The notes under the pieces: generated by a model
Seen by the model: the letters and a program-made list of their open reading frames with translations, nothing else
What the model was told of the DNA's origin: nothing
Database searches by the model: none
Made by a program: the position numbers and the translations under genes
Part shown: positions 60,840 to 64,000 of the stretch, piece after piece
Layout of the letters: each line of letters opens with the position of its first letter
How positions within the stretch are numbered: position 1 is the stretch's first letter
NCBI GenBank assembly: GCA_013911885.1
Contig: JACESI010000004.1
Location: 25,607 to 89,606, forward strand
Length of the DNA stretch: 64,000 bases
Source of the DNA: Hyphomicrobiales bacterium
GTDB lineage: Bacteria; Pseudomonadota; Alphaproteobacteria; Rhizobiales; JACESI01
Reading direction: 5' to 3'

Positions 60840-60862
60840 TGCGGGGCTGGCCCGCATTTTTT
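60840..60862 (+). terminator. intrinsic terminator upstream of rplU
   Basis: TGCGGG / CCCGCA perfect stem, loop GCTGG, followed by TTTTTT. No plus-strand gene precedes it in this gap, so it ends a non-coding transcript or attenuates the rplU leader. Confidence 0.65.
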
Positions 60863-61006
60863 GTTGTGAAAAATCGCTCCTATCGGGCTTTTTCCTCGGC
60901 TTAAACATCAAAACCAGACAACCAACCGCAACCGACTGAACAAAAAGCCATGCCCCGGGAAAATGATCCCGGCGAGATATGGTATCGGAACATAAAGGAT
61001 AAAAAC

Positions 61007-61630
61007 ATGTTCGCAGTCATCAAAACCGGCGGAAAGCAGTATAAAGTTGCTGCTGACGAACTGGTCAAGATTGAAAAACTCGAAGGCGAAGCCGGCGAGA
61101 CCGTAACATTCGGCGATGTGCTGATGGTGGGCAGGGAGAACGACGTCAAGGTCGGTGCTCCGTTCATTGATGGTGCAAGCGTTGCAGGCGAGATTGTTGA
61201 TCAGGGGCGTGGCCGCAAGATCATTATCTTCAAGAAACGCCGCCGCCAGAACTCACGCCGCAAGAACGGGCACCGCCAGTATTTCACGACTGTCCGTATC
61301 ACCGACATCCTGATGGATGGCGCGAAGCCGGCGGCGAAGAAAGCAGCGCCAAAGACCGAGACTAAGGCTGAACCGAAGGCTGAGAAAGCGGCACCCGCCG
61401 CGCTGTTCGACGCCCCGACCGGCGCACCGGATGATTTGAAACTGATTTCAGGTGTTGGTCCAGTTCTTGAAAAGAAACTCCATGCCCTCGGCATCACGAA
61501 GTTCGCGCAGGTCGCGGCCTTCACGCCCGCGGACATTGCAAGGGTTGACGAAGCGCTCTCCTTCAAGGGACGCATCGAACGGGAAAACTGGCTCGAGCAG
61601 GCTGCCGAGCTTGCCAAGAGCGCGAATTAA
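61007..61630 (+). CDS. rplU: 50S ribosomal protein L21 with C-terminal helix-hairpin-helix extension
   Basis: 207 residues; the first about 102 are normal L21 ([48 protein letters not shown]). Then an Ala/Lys/Pro-rich linker and a helix-hairpin-helix domain ([32 protein letters not shown]). Such tails are found on L21 in alphaproteobacteria; their role is unclear, possibly nucleic acid binding. The ATG of MFAVIKT is the family start, after AAAGG. rpmA follows 24 bases later. Confidence 0.95.
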   Translation: MFAVIKTGGKQYKVAADELVKIEKLEGEAGETVTFGDVLMVGRENDVKVGAPFIDGASVAGEIVDQGRGRKIIIFKKRRRQNSRRKNGHRQYFTTVRITDILMDGAKPAAKKAAPKTETKAEPKAEKAAPAALFDAPTGAPDDLKLISGVGPVLEKKLHALGITKFAQVAAFTPADIARVDEALSFKGRIERENWLEQAAELAKSAN

Positions 61631-61654
61631 GCTGGTTGAACAGGAGACTGACAG

Positions 61655-61924
61655 ATGGCTCATAAAAAAGCAGGCGGCTCATCCCGCAACGGTCGCGATA
61701 CAGCCGGTCGACGCCTTGGCGTGAAAAAGTTTGGTGGCGAATTCGTCATTCCAGGCAACATCATCGTGCGCCAACGCGGCACGAAGTGGCATCCCGGAAC
61801 CAATGTCGGCATCGGCAAGGATCATACGATTTTTGCAACCGAGACCGGCAATGTGGTGTTCCAGAACAAGGGCAATGGTCGCACCTATATTTCTGTGACC
61901 CCAATGATGGAAGCCGCAGAATAA
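61655..61924 (+). CDS. rpmA: 50S ribosomal protein L27
   Basis: 89 residues, complete and typical: [61 protein letters not shown]. Its N-terminus reaches the peptidyl transferase centre. ATG after AGGAGACTGACAG. Co-transcribed with rplU. Confidence 0.97.
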   Translation: MAHKKAGGSSRNGRDTAGRRLGVKKFGGEFVIPGNIIVRQRGTKWHPGTNVGIGKDHTIFATETGNVVFQNKGNGRTYISVTPMMEAAE

Positions 61925-61925
61925 A

Positions 61926-61949
61926 CACCGGAAAATCAGGTTTCCGGTG
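61926..61949 (+). terminator. hairpin after rpmA
   Basis: CACCGGAAA / TTTCCGGTG, a perfect 9-bp stem with loop ATCAGG, two bases after the stop. No T-run; may protect the 3' end of the message while the next hairpin terminates. Confidence 0.5.
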
Positions 61950-61999
61950 GTCACTCCCCGGAAATCGACAGTCCGACCCGTCCAAGGCGACAGGTGATT

Positions 62000-62037
62000 G
62001 AAAAGGGGAAAATGGCCACCGCTGTTTTCCCCTTTTC
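62000..62037 (+). terminator. strong intrinsic terminator of the rplU-rpmA operon
   Basis: GAAAAGGGGAAAA pairs perfectly with TTTTCCCCTTTTC (13 bp) around a 12-base loop; the descending arm supplies T-rich sequence. The A/T symmetry means it could also act on the other strand. Confidence 0.75.
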
Positions 62038-62063
62038 TGTTTCCCGGACCGCTGGAGGGTCAC

Positions 62064-62735
62064 ATGGTCGACGAAAACGAACTGAGCGAAGGCGACGAAA
62101 GCGAACTGAGCGAAGGCATTTCGAGGGGTGGTGCGGCAGCCGTGTCCACGACCCGGAAGGACGCCCGCCTTGACGATGCGCCGGTGGTGCTGATTACGCG
62201 GCGGCTGACCCTGCGCGCGCCGGCAGAGCGCGATTCACCGGCGCTGGTGCGTCTTGCGAACAATCCGCGCATTGCCCGGAATCTCGGAAAAATGCCGCAT
62301 CCCTACACTGTGGAAAATGCCGAGTACTGGATCAATCGGGCGTCCAAAGCCGGACCGAAGCTGCGTACTTTTGCCATCACCGGGCGTTATGACGATGGCT
62401 TCCTCGGCGGCTGCGGCTATCGCCCCGTCGAGGGCAACCCGGATCATGTCACTCTCGGCTATTGGCTTGGCGAGCCGTATTGGGGCCAGGGCATTGCTGC
62501 GGAAGCGGCGCAGGCGGTGATTGATCTCGCCTTCGAGATTGAGGACATCTCCTGCATCGAGGTCAGCGTGCGGGCGAGCAATCATCAGTCGAAGCGGGTT
62601 GTCGAGAAGTGTGGTTTCCAGTTCACCCGGCATGGCATGGCGAGGCTTGCGGCTGTCCCGGGCATGGTGTCGGTCGATTATTACATGATGGCGCGGCGGA
62701 CCTGGGAAAGTCTGCATGCCTGGGGCATGCGCTGA
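62064..62735 (+). CDS. GNAT-family N-acetyltransferase (RimJ/RimL type)
   Basis: 223 residues. Core: LITRRLTLRAPAERDSPALVRL, LGYWLGEPYWGQGIAAEAAQAVID (acetyl-CoA loop), VSVRASNHQSKRVVEKCGFQ. The first 40 residues are an acidic, low-complexity head with a duplicated ELSEGDESELSEG, outside the GNAT fold. The ATG follows GGAGGG and lies just after the terminator, which excludes the longer frame starting at 61998. RimJ/RimL relatives acetylate protein N-termini; the target here is unknown. Confidence 0.85.
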   Translation: MVDENELSEGDESELSEGISRGGAAAVSTTRKDARLDDAPVVLITRRLTLRAPAERDSPALVRLANNPRIARNLGKMPHPYTVENAEYWINRASKAGPKLRTFAITGRYDDGFLGGCGYRPVEGNPDHVTLGYWLGEPYWGQGIAAEAAQAVIDLAFEIEDISCIEVSVRASNHQSKRVVEKCGFQFTRHGMARLAAVPGMVSVDYYMMARRTWESLHAWGMR

Positions 62736-62845
62736 TTGCAGGGGCCGCCGCCTGCCTGCCTGTGGCGGCCGGAATTGCTGTTTATCCTATGGTCCATTTC
62801 GGCTGATCCTGCGTAACAAGACAAGATCAGTCACGGGAGATTTCC

Positions 62846-63403
62846 ATGAAGCTTCAATTTGCATCGCTTGTTGCCTCCAGCACCTTTCTTGCCTTTGTCG
62901 GCCTTCAGCAATCTCCGGCCACGGCAAAGCCGCTCTTCACGCTTGAAGACTATTTCCAGGGCCAGACCGTCGCCAAAGGCGTGTTTGAGAGCAAGATCGC
63001 GAAGACGCGCCGCGAATTCGATGTGCGCCTCACCGGAAACTGGGATGGCAAGACGCTTCGTCTGCGCGAGGATTTTGCCTATGCCGATGGCGAAAAGGAC
63101 CGCAAGACCTGGGTCTTCGTGAAAACGGGCGAAAGCACGTATAGCGGCACACGTGAGGACGTTATCGGCGCGACAACCGTCACCATTGCGGGTGATACGG
63201 CGCGGTTTGAATATGACGTTCTGATCCCGCGCAAGGGCAAGACGCCGGTCAAGGTGCATTTCCGCGACATCATGGTGCTTGAGCCGGGGGGTGTGATCCG
63301 CAACCGCGCCCGGGTTTCGAAATTTTTTCTGCCGATCGGCAAGGTTGCCGTGAACTTCGCGCAGGGCTCTGACCTTCGCAAGGTTGTTCCGCCCAGTCTC
63401 TGA
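62846..63403 (+). CDS. DUF3833 family exported protein
   Basis: 185 residues. N-terminal signal peptide (MKLQFASLVASSTFLAFVGL). Family blocks: LEDYFQGQTVAKGVFESK, REFDVRLTGNWDGKTLRLREDF, DGEKDRKTWVF, YSGTREDVIGATTVTIAGDT, DIMVLEPGGVIRNRARVSKF. Function unknown; the fold resembles a beta-barrel lipid-binding type. ATG after GGGAGATTTCC. Confidence 0.83.
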   Translation: MKLQFASLVASSTFLAFVGLQQSPATAKPLFTLEDYFQGQTVAKGVFESKIAKTRREFDVRLTGNWDGKTLRLREDFAYADGEKDRKTWVFVKTGESTYSGTREDVIGATTVTIAGDTARFEYDVLIPRKGKTPVKVHFRDIMVLEPGGVIRNRARVSKFFLPIGKVAVNFAQGSDLRKVVPPSL

Positions 63404-63626
63404 GAAGCGGTCTGTTCTGCCGTCTTCCGGTGCTCAGCAAGTGCTGTGATCAAGCGGTGCGGCACGCGGTCCGCGTATGACCGGAATTATACGATGCGCG
63501 CTCTCACCGCCCTTGCCGCCAGACCCGGCGCGTGATATGGCGTCGCACAATTGAATGTGCCGGCGTCTTGTTTCGACCGTGTGCTCTGCCTTTGCTCCCG
63601 AAGGCGAACCTCCAAAGGCTAAAACG

Positions 63627-64000
63627 ATGTCTCTCCGCAATATCGCGATCATCGCGCACGTTGACCATGGCAAAACCACGCTGATCGATGTTCTTCTGAA
63701 ACAGTCCGGGGTCTATCGCGACAACCAGCGGGTTGAAGAACGAGCGATGGATTCAAACGATCTCGAGCGCGAGCGTGGCATCACAATTCTCGCCAAGGTG
63801 ACCTCCATCGACTGGAAGGGCACGCGGATCAACATCGTCGATACGCCGGGACACGCCGATTTCGGTGGCGAGGTCGAGCGCATCCTGCATATGGTGGACG
63901 GCGTCATCCTGCTCGTCGATGCTGCCGAAGGCCCGATGCCGCAGACGAAATTCGTTCTCTCCAAGGCCCTCAAGATCGGCCTGAAGCCGATTGTGGCGAT
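63627..64000 (+). CDS. typA: ribosome-dependent GTPase TypA/BipA, partial
   Basis: The first 124 codons only; the gene runs past the right edge. Translational GTPase motifs: [20 protein letters not shown] (P-loop), [19 protein letters not shown] (switch I), [19 protein letters not shown] (G3). The [21 protein letters not shown] set distinguishes TypA from LepA, EF-G and IF2. TypA binds 70S ribosomes and helps growth under stress and large-subunit assembly. The upstream 220 bases hold no other gene. Confidence 0.95.
   Translation, partial: MSLRNIAIIAHVDHGKTTLIDVLLKQSGVYRDNQRVEERAMDSNDLERERGITILAKVTSIDWKGTRINIVDTPGHADFGGEVERILHMVDGVILLVDAAEGPMPQTKFVLSKALKIGLKPIVA

Larger units (their letters stand above)
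60495..61006. promoter_or_regulatory. 500-base region between DUF1800 and rplU
   Basis: No protein gene I can support. It contains a nested stem structure (60588-60650) and a plus-strand intrinsic terminator (60840-60862), 145 bases before rplU, and must hold the rplU promoter. Confidence 0.5.

Overview
The window reads as chromosomal DNA of an alphaproteobacterium, most likely of the order Hyphomicrobiales (Rhizobiales). This rests on gene content: a rhizobial rkp-type capsule/lipid locus, an L21 ribosomal protein with a C-terminal helix-hairpin-helix tail, CelD-like GNAT and DUF2177/DUF2237/DUF3833 proteins, and a high, fairly even GC content. The assignment is inferred from protein families; no rRNA is present.

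Layout. 1-3724 (minus): tightly overlapping catabolic operon of an LtnD-type hydroxyacid dehydrogenase, an OtnK-type four-carbon sugar-acid kinase, an acyl-CoA dehydrogenase and a CaiB-type CoA-transferase (cut by the window edge). 3975-20877: a capsule/lipid locus made of an alpha-oxoamine synthase (rkpG-like), a 2573-residue highly reducing single-module polyketide/fatty acid synthase (rkpA-like), a Wza/KpsD-type export lipoprotein, a ketoreductase (rkpH-like), two tandem KpsS-type proteins (rkpJ-like) and a large MscS channel joined to them by a start/stop overlap. 20900-29463: mixed genes (CAP-domain lipoprotein, GNAT, FATP-type acyl-CoA synthetase, TusA-like, IspG, 3-hydroxybutyrate dehydrogenase, small exported or membrane proteins, MAPEG). 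29508-36878 (minus): pyruvate carboxylase, folate genes folP-folB-folK, and lepA. 37237-42060: accessory stretch with a GT25 glycosyltransferase, DUF2237, a papain-like YiiX-type protein followed by the 3' remnant of an esterase, DUF2177, and an AT-rich patch carrying a secreted alpha/beta hydrolase next to tRNA-Ser(CGA). 42213-57550: a phosphodiesterase and then a large polyamine utilisation locus: an aldehyde dehydrogenase, PuuB, SpuC and PuuA on the minus strand, a GntR/FCD regulator, and the PotFGHI transporter with a second PuuA, a glutamine amidotransferase and an agmatinase-like enzyme on the plus strand. 57767-60494: DUF1501/DUF1800 pair. 61007-64000: rplU, rpmA, a GNAT, a DUF3833 protein and the start of typA.

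The most interesting system is the rkp-like locus. A polyketide-type synthase with no thioesterase lies next to an alpha-oxoamine synthase and close to a short-chain reductase, which suggests that a reduced acyl chain is released by condensation with an amino acid and reduced to a sphingoid-like amino alcohol. KpsS-type and Wza-type neighbours suggest that this lipid could anchor or prime a surface polysaccharide. Other points of note are a probable GntR operator (TTTGATCAAA) in the polyamine locus, several 10-14 bp tandem repeats in the same intergenic regions, a possible structured RNA with its own terminator upstream of rplU, a perfect 16-bp palindrome in front of the acyl-CoA synthetase gene, and the AT-rich island at the tRNA-Ser 3' end.
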